From NCBI GenBank assembly GCA_016711325.1, contig JADJTH010000009.1, forward strand, positions 124,001 through 188,000: a stretch of DNA of 64,000 nucleotides, read 5' to 3'. Below the pieces are notes generated by a model, which worked only from the letters and a program-made list of their open reading frames with translations, ran no database searches and was not told the origin of the DNA. Within the stretch, counting starts at the first letter, position 1; each line of letters begins with the position of its first letter. Source of the stretch: Nigerium sp. GTDB taxonomy: Bacteria > Actinomycetota > Actinomycetes > Propionibacteriales > Propionibacteriaceae. The position numbers were made by a program, and so were the translations under genes. Of this stretch, positions 26,951 through 35,875 are shown piece after piece.

Positions 26951-28264
26951 TCAGCCTACCGACTCCGGCTCTCTCCCCGCGCCGCCGCGGGCGCGCCAGA
27001 CGGCGACGGCGAACGCCGCGACTCCGCCCGCGGCGGCCAGGGGCAGCGTGCCCCACCACAGCAGGTCGGGGAACCGGGGCCCCAGTCCGGTGAGCCGCTC
27101 CACGCCGAGGTCGCCCACGGCCACCCACGAGGCCGCCACCCAGATCACGCCGGCCGCCAGCCCCGCCAGCGCCCCGCGCCCGCTCGTGGCGAGCAGCGCC
27201 AGCGCGCGTCCGCCGTCGGCGCTGCCGACAGGGTCGCCGTCCTCGGCGGGCTCGCCGTTGCGGACCGGCTCGCCACGCATCAGCCACAGGCCGGACGCCG
27301 CCCCCGCCAGCACGCCGCCCGCGAGCCACGCCCAGTCGGCGACGGTCGTGGCGACCGGGATCGCGCCGAACACGGGAACGGACGGCAGGACGCCCGCCTC
27401 GACGACGCCGGGCGCGATCATGGCGCCCGCGCCCAGATCGATTCCCGCGCCGAGAACGAAGGAGCCCGCCCACAGCAGGATGGTCGGCAGGTAGGCCAGG
27501 TGCATCAGGATCAGCATCACCGCGCCGACCGCGTCCGGGCTCAGGGACTGCGCGATGGCGATCACGTCCGACCACGAGACGACCAGGGCGACGCTCAGCG
27601 CCGCCGCGGACGCGAGCGTCAGGACACCGAGACCCATGCCGGCGGCGGCGGGCAGGCGCCGCACCCACCAGGGTGCCGCGCCGGGCAGGCGCAGGCCGAA
27701 GCCGAGAAGCGCCCCGGCGGAGGCGCCGGCGAGGGGGACGACGATCAGGCCGGGCAGCGCCGCGCTCACCTGCGCCGTCGCCCCGACCACCCCCGCGACC
27801 AGCAGGCCCGGTGCGGCGTACCCGCCCACGCAGGCGGCCACGACCGCGGCCCACGCGCGCGCCGCGGCGCCGGCGTCACCCTCGGGAAGAGGGCCGTACT
27901 GCTGAGCCGCGTGATGCGCGGCGACCGCGCAGCCCGCCGCCACGAGCCCGGCCAGGCCCAGCGGCACCATCCGGACGGTGACGCCGCCCAGCACGGCCGG
28001 AGCTCCGTGCAACCCGAGCCATGCCTGGCCCATCGTCGCGAACACGTCCGCGGGTGCGACGTGCACGGCGGTCAGCCACGACACGCTGATGAGGGCGCCG
28101 ATCGCGACCCAGCCGAGCACCATCGTCGCCGCACTCCAGGCCAGCGCCGCCACCAGCCACGGCAGGTAGGGCACGCGCCTGGTCGGCGCCGCGGCGCCGT
28201 CGTCGGGGGTGGTCGCTGTCGTCACGACGAGGTCGGTGCCTCCGCGTTCGGTTGGTGTCACCAT
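26951..28264 (-). CDS. perM: DUF6350/PerM-like polytopic membrane protein
   Basis: The 437-aa protein is strongly hydrophobic, with about 8-10 likely membrane segments between residues 32 and 425. The first is YLPWLVAALAWSAATMVLGW, and an unbroken sequence of Ala/Gly/Val-rich helices follows. There is a polar loop (EPAEDGDPVGSADG) near 350. In mycobacteria perM (Rv0955) sits immediately before purN-purH and supports cell division under stress by stabilising FtsB; the same gene order here is the main reason for the name. A GGAGGG ribosome-binding site 5 nt before the ATG fixes the start. Orthology is inferred from position and topology, not from a specific motif. Confidence 0.75.
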   Translation of the reverse strand: MVTPTERGGTDLVVTTATTPDDGAAAPTRRVPYLPWLVAALAWSAATMVLGWVAIGALISVSWLTAVHVAPADVFATMGQAWLGLHGAPAVLGGVTVRMVPLGLAGLVAAGCAVAAHHAAQQYGPLPEGDAGAAARAWAAVVAACVGGYAAPGLLVAGVVGATAQVSAALPGLIVVPLAGASAGALLGFGLRLPGAAPWWVRRLPAAAGMGLGVLTLASAAALSVALVVSWSDVIAIAQSLSPDAVGAVMLILMHLAYLPTILLWAGSFVLGAGIDLGAGAMIAPGVVEAGVLPSVPVFGAIPVATTVADWAWLAGGVLAGAASGLWLMRGEPVRNGEPAEDGDPVGSADGGRALALLATSGRGALAGLAAGVIWVAASWVAVGDLGVERLTGLGPRFPDLLWWGTLPLAAAGGVAAFAVAVWRARGGAGREPESVG

Positions 28265-28388
28265 GATCCCTCCATGGTCACCCATCGCGGCGCCGACATC
28301 GTCGGGACACGCCCCGGTTGATAAGGTCGAGGCGATTCGAGGCCGCCAGACCGCGTTCGCGGTGTTCCGGCAGAGGGGGTTTATTGGG

Positions 28389-30044
28389 ATGAGCGAACCA
28401 CGCGGGCACGCCCCACGTCGCGCGCTACCGCCGATCGGCGACGAGCCCGGCGAGGTCGCACCCGACGACGCCTCTGGCGGCGAGGCGCAGGGCGATCCCG
28501 TTCCCGGCGACGGCCGGGGCGAGGCGACGGCCGGATCGGCGCCCCGCCGCGGCCTGTGGTCGCCCACCGGTTCGCCTCCCGACAGTGCCGGGCCCGGCGC
28601 CACGCTGATACCGCCGCCGGCCACGCTGCCCCTGGCCGACGTGCCGGGGCCGCTGTCGGGGCGGCGCTTCTCGGCCGACGAACTCCCCGACGATCCCGAC
28701 CGCCCGCTCCCGCGCCGTTCGGCCTTGTCCCCCGCCGACGGCCCCGGGCTGTCCCCGGCGAGTCCTCCGTCCGCCGCCGAGCAGGCCGACGACGACACGC
28801 CCCGGTCACGGCGCACCATCGGGCTCGTCGGTGCCGGGGTCGGGGTCGTCGTGCTCGTCGCGGCCCTGATCTGGGGCCCCGGCATCGCCGGGCAGCTCGG
28901 CGCCACGCCGACGCCCACGATCGACCCGGTGGCGACGTACCTCACCCAGCCGGACGACCTCACCGGTGTGCGTCAGGATTCCACCTGGAACGAGGAGTCG
29001 ACCAGCACGACGGTGGACGCGACGACGCCGCTGCCCCGGTGCCTGCTTCCGGCGGCCGAGCAGACGGTCAAGCCCGACAGCACGCTCGTGCGCACGTTCA
29101 CCCCGGCTGACAACGCCGCGGTCGGGATCCTCCACCAGGTCGAACGCTTCGCGACCCTCGAGCAGGCGCAGCAGGCGTACGCCTCCCGCCTGACCCAGCT
29201 GGCCGGCTGCGAGCGGACAACGGGACTCGCCGTCGCCGGCCTCAGGGTCGGCGGGCTCTCGGACGAGGCCGCCGGCCTCACGCTGATGCTGCAGAACACC
29301 GAGAACGAGTACCACACCATCGTGATCAGCCGCACCGGCGACCAACTCAATGTCGTGGACGCCACCGCCGCCGGCGAGCCAGTGCCGGCCGAACCGCTGA
29401 TCGCGGCGCTCGCGACGGTGTCCGCCCGGCAGTGCACCGCCGGTGGCCTCTGCCCGACGGCCGCGGAGGTCGCGCCCTCGGCTCCCCTGCCGGTCGCCCC
29501 TGAGGGCTGGTTGGCGAGCGTCGACCTGCCCCGGATCAATCCCGGCGCGGGGGCCTGGCGCGGCACCGACGTGAGCCCCACGGTGACGACGACCGGCACC
29601 CGCTGCGAAGCCGTCGACCTGACGACCGCGGGCAGCGAGCGTCACCAGCGCACCTACCTGCTGCGTGACGACGCGGCCGCACCGGCCCAGTTCGGCGTCG
29701 ACCAGGTCACCTACGCGTTCGAGACCGCCGACGAGGCGGGCGCTTTCCACAGCGCGCTGGCGTCCCACCTCGACGAATGCACCTCGCGCAGCAACACCGC
29801 GCAGGTGACCCGCGGCGCCGATCTCTCCTCGGCGCATTCGGCCGACGGGCGGGGCACCGCGTGGAGCATCACGCAGAAGACCGATCAGGCCGCGGGCACC
29901 GCCCACTACCGGGTCGCGGTGGTCACCTCGGGTACGCACGTGGCGTACCTGATGGCGAACCCGGCGCAGGGTTTCGACTTCTCCGACGAGTCCTGGAACG
30001 CGGTCGGCGCGCGCGCGATCGAGCGGATCGAGCAGCTGCCCTGA
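28389..30044 (+). CDS. membrane-anchored protein with two PknH-like sensor domains
   Basis: Residues 1-142 form a Pro/Asp/Gly-rich cytoplasmic region ending in PRSRR; a single membrane helix follows (about 144-168, LVGAGVGVVVLVAALIWG). The extracellular part seems to hold two copies of a PknH-like sensor fold: one around DLTGVRQDSTW through AYASRLTQLAGCER, the other around TRCEAVDLT through FHSALASHLDECTSR. Both have conserved cysteines that could form disulphides. There is no kinase domain, so it resembles the stand-alone Rv0954-type neighbour of perM. Function unknown; a cell-envelope sensor or scaffold is plausible. AGAGGGGG lies 9 nt before the ATG. Confidence 0.7.
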   Translation: MSEPRGHAPRRALPPIGDEPGEVAPDDASGGEAQGDPVPGDGRGEATAGSAPRRGLWSPTGSPPDSAGPGATLIPPPATLPLADVPGPLSGRRFSADELPDDPDRPLPRRSALSPADGPGLSPASPPSAAEQADDDTPRSRRTIGLVGAGVGVVVLVAALIWGPGIAGQLGATPTPTIDPVATYLTQPDDLTGVRQDSTWNEESTSTTVDATTPLPRCLLPAAEQTVKPDSTLVRTFTPADNAAVGILHQVERFATLEQAQQAYASRLTQLAGCERTTGLAVAGLRVGGLSDEAAGLTLMLQNTENEYHTIVISRTGDQLNVVDATAAGEPVPAEPLIAALATVSARQCTAGGLCPTAAEVAPSAPLPVAPEGWLASVDLPRINPGAGAWRGTDVSPTVTTTGTRCEAVDLTTAGSERHQRTYLLRDDAAAPAQFGVDQVTYAFETADEAGAFHSALASHLDECTSRSNTAQVTRGADLSSAHSADGRGTAWSITQKTDQAAGTAHYRVAVVTSGTHVAYLMANPAQGFDFSDESWNAVGARAIERIEQLP

Positions 30045-30056
30045 TCCGCCCGACGC

Positions 30057-30938
30057 TCAGCTCTTGCCCATGATCTGACGGACGATCATCGCCGTCTCGC
30101 TCGGCGTCCGGCCGACCCTGACTCCGGCCTTTTCCAGGGCCCGCTTCTTGGCGGCGGCCGTGCCGGACGAGCCGGAGACGATGGCGCCCGCGTGCCCCAT
30201 GGTCTTGCCCTCGGGTGCGGTGAAGCCCGCCACGTAGGCCGCGACCGGCTTGGTGACGTGATCGCGGATGTAGTCTGCGGCCCGTTCCTCGGCGTCCCCG
30301 CCGATCTCGCCGATCATCACGACGCAGTCGGTCTCGGGGTCGTTCTGGAACGCCTCGAGGCAGTCGATGTGCGTGGTGCCGATGATCGGGTCGCCTCCGA
30401 TGCCGACGCAGGAGCTGAAGCCGACGTCGCCGAGTTCGAACATCATCTGGTAGGTCAGGGTGCCCGATTTCGACACCAGGCCGACGTGGCCGGTGCGGGC
30501 GATGTTCGGCGGAATGATGCCGACGTTGGAGCGGCCCGGCGAGATGATGCCCGGGCAGTTCGGCCCGATCAGCCGGACGCCGGCCTCTTCGGCGGCGGCG
30601 CGGAACTCCGCGGTGTCCTTGATCGGGATGCCCTCGGTGATGACGACCACCAGCGAGAGCCGCGCCCGGATGGCGTCCATGACCGCGCCCTTGGCGAACG
30701 CGGGCGGCACGAACACGACGGACACGTCGGCACCCGTCGCGTGCTTCGCCTCCGCGACCGCGTTGAACACGGGAATCGGATCCTCTTCGAAGGTCACCGA
30801 CTGCCCGCCCTTGCCGGGCGTGACGCCGGCGACGACGCGCGTGCCGAACATCGTCATGCGCGTCGTGTGTTTGCGGCCCTCGGTTCCGGTCATGCCCTGG
30901 ACGATGACCTTGCTGCGATGGTCGAGCCAGATCGCCAT
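30057..30938 (-). CDS. sucD: succinyl-CoA synthetase alpha subunit
   Basis: A 293-aa protein. The CoA-binding domain has VIVQGMTGTEGRKHTTRM near residue 10 and VTPGKGGQSVTFEEDPI; IGPNCPGIISPG lies in the middle; the phospho-histidine is near residue 247 in GKTMGHAGAIVSGSSG. With SucC it interconverts succinyl-CoA and succinate with substrate-level ATP or GTP formation. It follows sucC after one base, a tightly coupled operon. In a propionate-handling cell the same enzyme also connects succinate with methylmalonyl-CoA chemistry. Confidence 0.97.
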   Translation of the reverse strand: MAIWLDHRSKVIVQGMTGTEGRKHTTRMTMFGTRVVAGVTPGKGGQSVTFEEDPIPVFNAVAEAKHATGADVSVVFVPPAFAKGAVMDAIRARLSLVVVITEGIPIKDTAEFRAAAEEAGVRLIGPNCPGIISPGRSNVGIIPPNIARTGHVGLVSKSGTLTYQMMFELGDVGFSSCVGIGGDPIIGTTHIDCLEAFQNDPETDCVVMIGEIGGDAEERAADYIRDHVTKPVAAYVAGFTAPEGKTMGHAGAIVSGSSGTAAAKKRALEKAGVRVGRTPSETAMIVRQIMGKS

Positions 30939-30939
30939 G

Positions 30940-32124
30940 TCAGTTTCCTCCCAAGGCCGCGCTGGCCAGTTCGGCCGCACGCGCGGCGGCGTCGTCCATC
31001 GTGCCGACCACCTCGACCAGCGGGTGGCCGTACTCCTCCAGCATGGCGCGCCCGACATCCACGGCGTTGCCGTCGAGCCGGACGACGATGGGTCTCGTGG
31101 CCCGGTGGCCAAGCTGGATGAGCGCCTCGCGGATGCCTTTGGCGACCTCGGAGCAGGCGGTGATGCCGCCGAAGACGTTGACGAAGACGACGCTGACCTG
31201 CGGGTCGGACAAGATGATGTCCAGCCCGTCGGCCATCACCTGGGCCGAGGCGCCGCCGCCGATGTCGAGGAAGTTGGCGGGCTTCGGCATGCCGGGCAGG
31301 TTCTTGCCGGCGTACGCGACGACATCGAGGGTGCTCATCACCAGGCCGGCCCCGTTGCCGATGACGCCCACCTGGCCGTCGAGTTTCACGTAGTTGAGAC
31401 CCTTCTCGCGGGCGCGCACCTCGAGCGGGTCGTCGCGGCTCTCGTCGCGCAGATCGGCCCACTCGGGGTGCCGGAACGCCGCGTTGTCGTCGAGGCTGAC
31501 CTTGCCGTCGAGGGCGACGATGCGGCCATCCTCGGTCCGCACGAGCGGGTTGACCTCGACCAGGGTGGCGTCCGATTCGCGGTACACCGTGCCGATCAGG
31601 GTGAGCACGCGGGCGACCTCGCCGGCCACGTCGTCGGCGAAGCCGGCGGCGTCGACGACCGCGGACGCCGCGTCGGCGTCCAGACCGGTGCGGGGGTCGA
31701 GCAGCAGGCGGGCCAACGCGTCGGGACGCTCCTCGGCGAGCCGCTCGATGTCCACGCCGCCCTCGACCGACGCCATGGCCAGGTAGCAGCGATTCGCGCG
31801 ATCCAGGAGCATCGAGCAGTAGTACTCCTCGGCGATCGCGGCGCCCTCGGCGACCATCACGGCTTCGACCGTGTGACCGTTGATGTCCATGCCCAGGATG
31901 GCTGCGGCGTGCTGCTCCGCCTCTTCGCGACTGCGCGCCAGCTTCACACCGCCGGCCTTGCCGCGTCCGCCGACCTTGACCTGCGCCTTGACCACGACCA
32001 CCGCGGTGCCCAGCTCTTCGGCGGCGGCGCCGGCCTCGGCGGGCGTGCGGGCCACGATTCCGCGCAGCACGGGAACGCCGTACGCCTCGAACAGATCCCG
32101 CGCCTGGTACTCGAACAGATCCAT
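30940..32124 (-). CDS. sucC: succinyl-CoA synthetase beta subunit
   Basis: The 394-aa protein starts MDLFEYQARDLFEAYGVPVL and has VVKAQVKVGGRGKAGGVKLA (ATP-grasp), LVEVNPLVRTEDGRIVALDG near 200 and VVFVNVFGGITACSEVAKG near 320, the loop that binds nucleotide and meets the alpha subunit. Length and motifs are complete. A GGTGAG ribosome-binding site supports the ATG at 32124; an ATG three codons earlier is possible. The 217-bp divergent region upstream also drives the M23 peptidase gene. Confidence 0.97.
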   Translation of the reverse strand: MDLFEYQARDLFEAYGVPVLRGIVARTPAEAGAAAEELGTAVVVVKAQVKVGGRGKAGGVKLARSREEAEQHAAAILGMDINGHTVEAVMVAEGAAIAEEYYCSMLLDRANRCYLAMASVEGGVDIERLAEERPDALARLLLDPRTGLDADAASAVVDAAGFADDVAGEVARVLTLIGTVYRESDATLVEVNPLVRTEDGRIVALDGKVSLDDNAAFRHPEWADLRDESRDDPLEVRAREKGLNYVKLDGQVGVIGNGAGLVMSTLDVVAYAGKNLPGMPKPANFLDIGGGASAQVMADGLDIILSDPQVSVVFVNVFGGITACSEVAKGIREALIQLGHRATRPIVVRLDGNAVDVGRAMLEEYGHPLVEVVGTMDDAAARAAELASAALGGN

Positions 32125-32243
32125 GCTCACCATCCTCGTCCCCGCCGCGCCATCACGGCTTGCGACCGAGACTAGCGGGCGCGAACGATACGGGCGAGCG
32201 TCCCCGAACGCCGTTCGGGGGACGCGCACAGGCACCTGGTCGA

Positions 32244-32277
32244 TTTCTGAGAAACACCCAAGAACTGCTACTGTTCT
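32244..32277. promoter_or_regulatory. two inverted repeats between sucC and the M23 peptidase gene
   Basis: TTTCTGAGAAA is an 11-bp palindrome; 7 nt further on, AGAAC-N7-GTTCT forms a second dyad whose centre includes TGCTACTGT, an extended -10-like sequence reading toward the peptidase gene. A related TTTCTCAGGAAA lies just before the peptidase start (32321). These could be operators; the second dyad is only loosely like an SOS box. Confidence 0.35.
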
Positions 32278-32341
32278 TCTCGGCAGCAAGCGGGACCACA
32301 CCCGCCGGACGCCCTAAGTTTTCTCAGGAAAGGACGCACAC

Positions 32342-33223
32342 GTGGCACGAGGGTTCTTCGGGTCTCCCCCACCGCGACGTGCTGTCTCCGACTGCGATGA
32401 CGCTTTCCTGGCCGCGACCTCGCACCCGGCGCGCCGCGCCGAGACCAACGGACGCCTGGCACGCGGCGGCATCGGTCTCGCGGCCGTGCTCGTGGTCGGC
32501 GGACTCGCCGCCGGCGTCCCCGGCCTCGCCCACGGCGCCGGCCTCCCGACCGTGAGCGTGCCGCTGTCCGCCGTGGTGCCCGCCCGGGTCGGCACCACGG
32601 ACGCCTTCGCGGCCCGCAACGACTCGATCGACCGCAACGCTTCCCGCAACGGGGGCGACGACGTCCAGGCCGCCGCCCAGGCGCGGGCGTCCTCGCTGGC
32701 CTCCGTCGACGAGCAGGTCATCGCCACCCAGACGGCCGTGGCTCTCGAGGAGCGCACCGAGGTGCTGAGCTCGACGAGGAACGCGATCGACGCCGAGTCG
32801 GAGCGGCTGGCGTCCATCAAGTTCTTCTGGCCCACCGCCGGTTCGATCTCCTCGCCGTGGGGCATGCGCATGCATCCGATCCTGCACTACAGCCGCCTGC
32901 ACGGCGGCGCCGACATCGGCGGCGCCGTGGGAGCGCCGATCTACGCGGTCGCCGACGGCATCGTGACCAAGGCGGCCAGCGGATACAACGGCGGCTCCGG
33001 CACCAACGTGCGCATCGACCACGGCAAGATGGACGGCGAATCGCTCGAGACGTCCTACCTGCACATGAGCGAACTCGACGTCGCCGTGGGCCAGAAGGTC
33101 AAGAAGGGCCAGCGCATCGGGGCGGTGGGCAGCACGGGCCTGTCGACGGGTCCGCACCTGCACTTCTCGGTCTACGTCAACGGCGTCAACTCCGACCCGG
33201 CCCCTTACCTCAAGCAGGGCTGA
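32342..33223 (+). CDS. M23 family metallopeptidase (LytM-like), secreted or membrane-anchored
   Basis: This 293-aa protein has an N-terminal charged segment, a hydrophobic stretch (about 40-62, GIGLAAVLVVGGLAAGVPGL) acting as signal or anchor, a helical region (about 85-160) with coiled-coil character, and a C-terminal peptidase M23 domain. Zinc ligands are visible in HGGADIGG (His near 187, Asp near 191) and GPHLHFSVY (His near 274 and 276). Such enzymes cut peptidoglycan cross-bridges, or activate other hydrolases if degenerate; here the metal site looks intact. The start is GTG, with an AGGAAAGGA ribosome-binding site. Substrate bond unknown. Confidence 0.92.
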   Translation: MARGFFGSPPPRRAVSDCDDAFLAATSHPARRAETNGRLARGGIGLAAVLVVGGLAAGVPGLAHGAGLPTVSVPLSAVVPARVGTTDAFAARNDSIDRNASRNGGDDVQAAAQARASSLASVDEQVIATQTAVALEERTEVLSSTRNAIDAESERLASIKFFWPTAGSISSPWGMRMHPILHYSRLHGGADIGGAVGAPIYAVADGIVTKAASGYNGGSGTNVRIDHGKMDGESLETSYLHMSELDVAVGQKVKKGQRIGAVGSTGLSTGPHLHFSVYVNGVNSDPAPYLKQG

Positions 33224-33252
33224 GTTCTTCGAGCCGGGCCCCTTGCGAGCAG

Positions 33253-33299
33253 AGCTGTCACGCCTTCACCGCGCGGATCGCGGTGGAGGCGTTACAGCT
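33253..33299. terminator. bidirectional terminator between the M23 peptidase gene and pcrA
   Basis: Arms of 21 nt, beginning AGCTGTCACGCCTTCACCGC, pair with only two imperfect positions around a 5-nt loop. The right arm contains the pcrA stop codon. The near-perfect symmetry would serve transcripts from both sides. Confidence 0.75.
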
Positions 33300-35796
33300 T
33301 CTCCATCGGCGCGTGCTTGACCGAGAGCTTCTTCACGCCCGCGGAGCCGAAGTCCACGATGACCTTGAGCGCATCGGCGGCCCCCTGGGCCTCGGTGACC
33401 CGGCCCATGCCGAACGTGGTGTGCAGCACCTTGTCGCCGACCGCCAGCGACGGGACGGCCTTCGGCTTGGGTGGCGTCGCGCCGAACCCGATCGTGCTCC
33501 GCCAGGACTGTTCGGTGCGCCGCGCGGCCGGCGACGAATAGCCGGCGGCGCTCTCCCCCAGGCGACGCCAGTCGACGAGGCGTTCGGGGATCTCCGCCAG
33601 GAACCGGCTCGCCGGGTTGTACTGCGGCTGCCCCCACATCACCCGGACGGTCGACCGCGTCAGGTACAGCCGCTCGCGTGCGCGGGTGATGCCCACGTAC
33701 GCGAGCCGGCGCTCCTCGGCGAGTTCGCGCGGGTCGCTCATGGCGCGCATGTGCGGGAAGATTCCGTCCTCGAAACCGGTCAGGAAGACCACCGGGAACT
33801 CCAGTCCCTTGGCCGTGTGCAGCGTCATCAGGGTGACCACGCCGCGCTCGTCGCCGTCGGCGTCCGGGATCTGGTCGGAGTCGGCCACCAGCGCGACGCG
33901 TTCCAGGAAGGCCGCCAGCGAGTCGTCCGGCTCGGGTGAGCCCGCGACCAGGAGCGCGCCGCTCGCGCTGCCGTCGTCGGCGCCGTCGCCCGGGGAGCCG
34001 GGCGCCTCGCCGGGAGGCAGCAGCCCCGAATCGCCGGGACCGACGTCCTCGGTGTGGGCGGCCGCGACGAACTCGCCGGCCACGGACACGAACTCGATGA
34101 CGTTCTCGAGCCGCGTCTGGTCCTGCGGGTCGGTCGAGTCGTTCAGCGCGTCAAGGTACCCGGACGCGTTCAGGATCGACGTCAGGATCCGATCGGCACT
34201 CACGCCGTCGGCGACCATCTGCCGGTGTTCGGCCATCATGGTGGCGAACCCGTGCAGCTGCTTGACCGAGCGGGGCGCGAGCCCGACGACCTCGTCGAGC
34301 CGGTCGAGCGCATGGCCGAACGGGATGCGCTCGGCGGCGGCGAAGGCGTCCACCATGGCCTCGGCCCGGTCGCCGATGCCGCGCTTGGGCACGTTCAGGA
34401 TGCGGCGCACGCTCACGTCGTCGGCCGGGTTGGCGATCGCGCGCAGGTAGGCGATCGCGTCGCGCACCTCGCGCCGCTCGTAGAAGCGGACGCCGCCGAC
34501 CACCTTGTACGGCAGCCCGACCCGGATGAAGACCTCTTCGAACGCGCGCGACTGCGCGTTGGTGCGGTAGAACACCGCGACATCGGCGTAGCGACGCCCG
34601 GCGTCCACGAGCGTGTCGACCTCGCCCGCGATGAACTGGGCCTCCTCGTGCTCGGTGTCGGCCACGTAACCGGTGAGCAGGTCGCCGTCGCCGGCGTCCG
34701 ACCACAGTTTCTTCGCCGGACGCCCCTCGTTGCGCTCGATGACCGCGTTCGCCGCGCTGAGGATGGTCTGGGTGGAGCGGTAGTTCTGCTCGAGCAGGAT
34801 CGTGCGCGCGCCGGGGAAGTCGGACTCGAAGTCGAGGATGTTGCGGATCGTCGCCCCGCGGAAGGCGTAGATCGACTGGTCGGAGTCGCCGACGACCATC
34901 AGCTCGGGCGGGTCGGCCTCGCCCTGCTCGCCGGACGCCGCGCCGCACAGCTCGCGGATCAGCACGTACTGGGCATGATTGGTGTCCTGGTACTCGTCGA
35001 CGAGCACGTGCCGGAACCGGCGCCGGTACTTCTCGCGGACGTCGGGGAAGGCCTGCAACAGGTGGACCGTCGCCATGATGATGTCGTCGAAGTCGAGCGC
35101 GTTCGCGGCGACCAGCCGCCGCTGATACGCCGAGTACGCCTCGGCGTACACCGCATCCGGACCGCCCGCCGCGAGGCCTCCGGCCGACTCGAAGTCGACC
35201 AGCTCATTCTTCCAGTTCGACACGGCGTTCATCACGGCCCGCACCGGGTAACGCTTCGTGTCGAGGCCGAGATCGCGGCACACCAGCGACATCAGCCGCT
35301 TGGAGTCGGTGTCGTCGTAGATCGAGAACGTGCGCGACATGCCGAACCGGTCGATGTCGGCGCGCAGCATGCGCACGCACGCCGAGTGGAACGTCGACAC
35401 CCACATCACCCGCGCGCGATTGCCGACCAGTTCCTCGACGCGGTGCCGCATCTCGGCGGCCGCCTTGTTCGTGAAGGTGATCGCCAGCACCGATCCGGGG
35501 TGGACGCCGCGCCGGCCGATCAGCCAGGCGATCCGCCGGGTGAGCACGCGGGTCTTGCCCGAGCCCGCCCCGGCGACGACGAGCACCGGCGAGCCCTCGT
35601 GGACGACCGCCTCGCGCTGGGGAGGGTTGAGCCCCACCAGCAGTTCCTCCGGATCCGGACGCCGTCGGCGCCGCTCGCCCGCGGGCGGAACCTCCTTCTC
35701 CGGGACGGCGGCCCGCCGGGTGACGAGGGACGCCCCGGCGCGATCGGACGGCGCCGCGCCGGGCGCGAAGGAGAACAGGTCGGGCAGTTCACTCAT
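33292..35796 (-). CDS. pcrA: ATP-dependent DNA helicase PcrA/UvrD
   Basis: An 834-aa superfamily 1A helicase. LNPPQREAVVHEGSP is the Q motif, AGAGSGKT near 75-82 Walker A, AITFTNKAAAEMRHR motif Ia, and DEYQDTN near 245 Walker B. GDSDQSIYAFRGA is motif III, ILLEQNYRST motif IV, VTLMTLHTAKGLEFPVVF motif V and LAYVGITRARERL motif VI. It unwinds DNA 3' to 5' in nucleotide excision repair and clears recombination intermediates. The C-terminus (VGDKVLHTTFGMGRVTEAQG) is the Tudor-like domain that contacts RNA polymerase. The N-terminal 50 residues are a species-specific extension. Confidence 0.97.
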   Translation of the reverse strand: MSELPDLFSFAPGAAPSDRAGASLVTRRAAVPEKEVPPAGERRRRRPDPEELLVGLNPPQREAVVHEGSPVLVVAGAGSGKTRVLTRRIAWLIGRRGVHPGSVLAITFTNKAAAEMRHRVEELVGNRARVMWVSTFHSACVRMLRADIDRFGMSRTFSIYDDTDSKRLMSLVCRDLGLDTKRYPVRAVMNAVSNWKNELVDFESAGGLAAGGPDAVYAEAYSAYQRRLVAANALDFDDIIMATVHLLQAFPDVREKYRRRFRHVLVDEYQDTNHAQYVLIRELCGAASGEQGEADPPELMVVGDSDQSIYAFRGATIRNILDFESDFPGARTILLEQNYRSTQTILSAANAVIERNEGRPAKKLWSDAGDGDLLTGYVADTEHEEAQFIAGEVDTLVDAGRRYADVAVFYRTNAQSRAFEEVFIRVGLPYKVVGGVRFYERREVRDAIAYLRAIANPADDVSVRRILNVPKRGIGDRAEAMVDAFAAAERIPFGHALDRLDEVVGLAPRSVKQLHGFATMMAEHRQMVADGVSADRILTSILNASGYLDALNDSTDPQDQTRLENVIEFVSVAGEFVAAAHTEDVGPGDSGLLPPGEAPGSPGDGADDGSASGALLVAGSPEPDDSLAAFLERVALVADSDQIPDADGDERGVVTLMTLHTAKGLEFPVVFLTGFEDGIFPHMRAMSDPRELAEERRLAYVGITRARERLYLTRSTVRVMWGQPQYNPASRFLAEIPERLVDWRRLGESAAGYSSPAARRTEQSWRSTIGFGATPPKPKAVPSLAVGDKVLHTTFGMGRVTEAQGAADALKVIVDFGSAGVKKLSVKHAPMEKL

Positions 35797-35862
35797 GGCA
35801 TGGCGCAGTCTAGGCGTTCGGGCCGCGACGCCGCTCCGCGTCTACGGGTCGGTGGCGGCGGT

Positions 35863-35868
35863 TAGAGT
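35863..35868 (+). promoter_or_regulatory. candidate -10 element of the phospholipase-D-like gene
   Basis: TAGAGT is followed by 7 nt and ATG, exactly as at the acyl-CoA synthetase gene. A weak GAGG also lies in the spacer, so either leaderless or short-leader initiation is possible. Confidence 0.4.
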
Positions 35869-35875
35869 GAGGTTC

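Noticed and set aside
32261..32277. SOS (LexA) box before the M23 peptidase gene
   Set aside because: AGAAC-N7-GTTCT has a different spacing and flanks from the actinobacterial CGAAC-N4-GTTCG consensus, so only a generic dyad is reported.
32125..32341. c-di-AMP (ydaO-type) riboswitch upstream of the M23 peptidase gene
   Set aside because: These riboswitches often precede cell-wall hydrolase genes in actinobacteria, but the leader is short and the conserved junction sequences could not be found.
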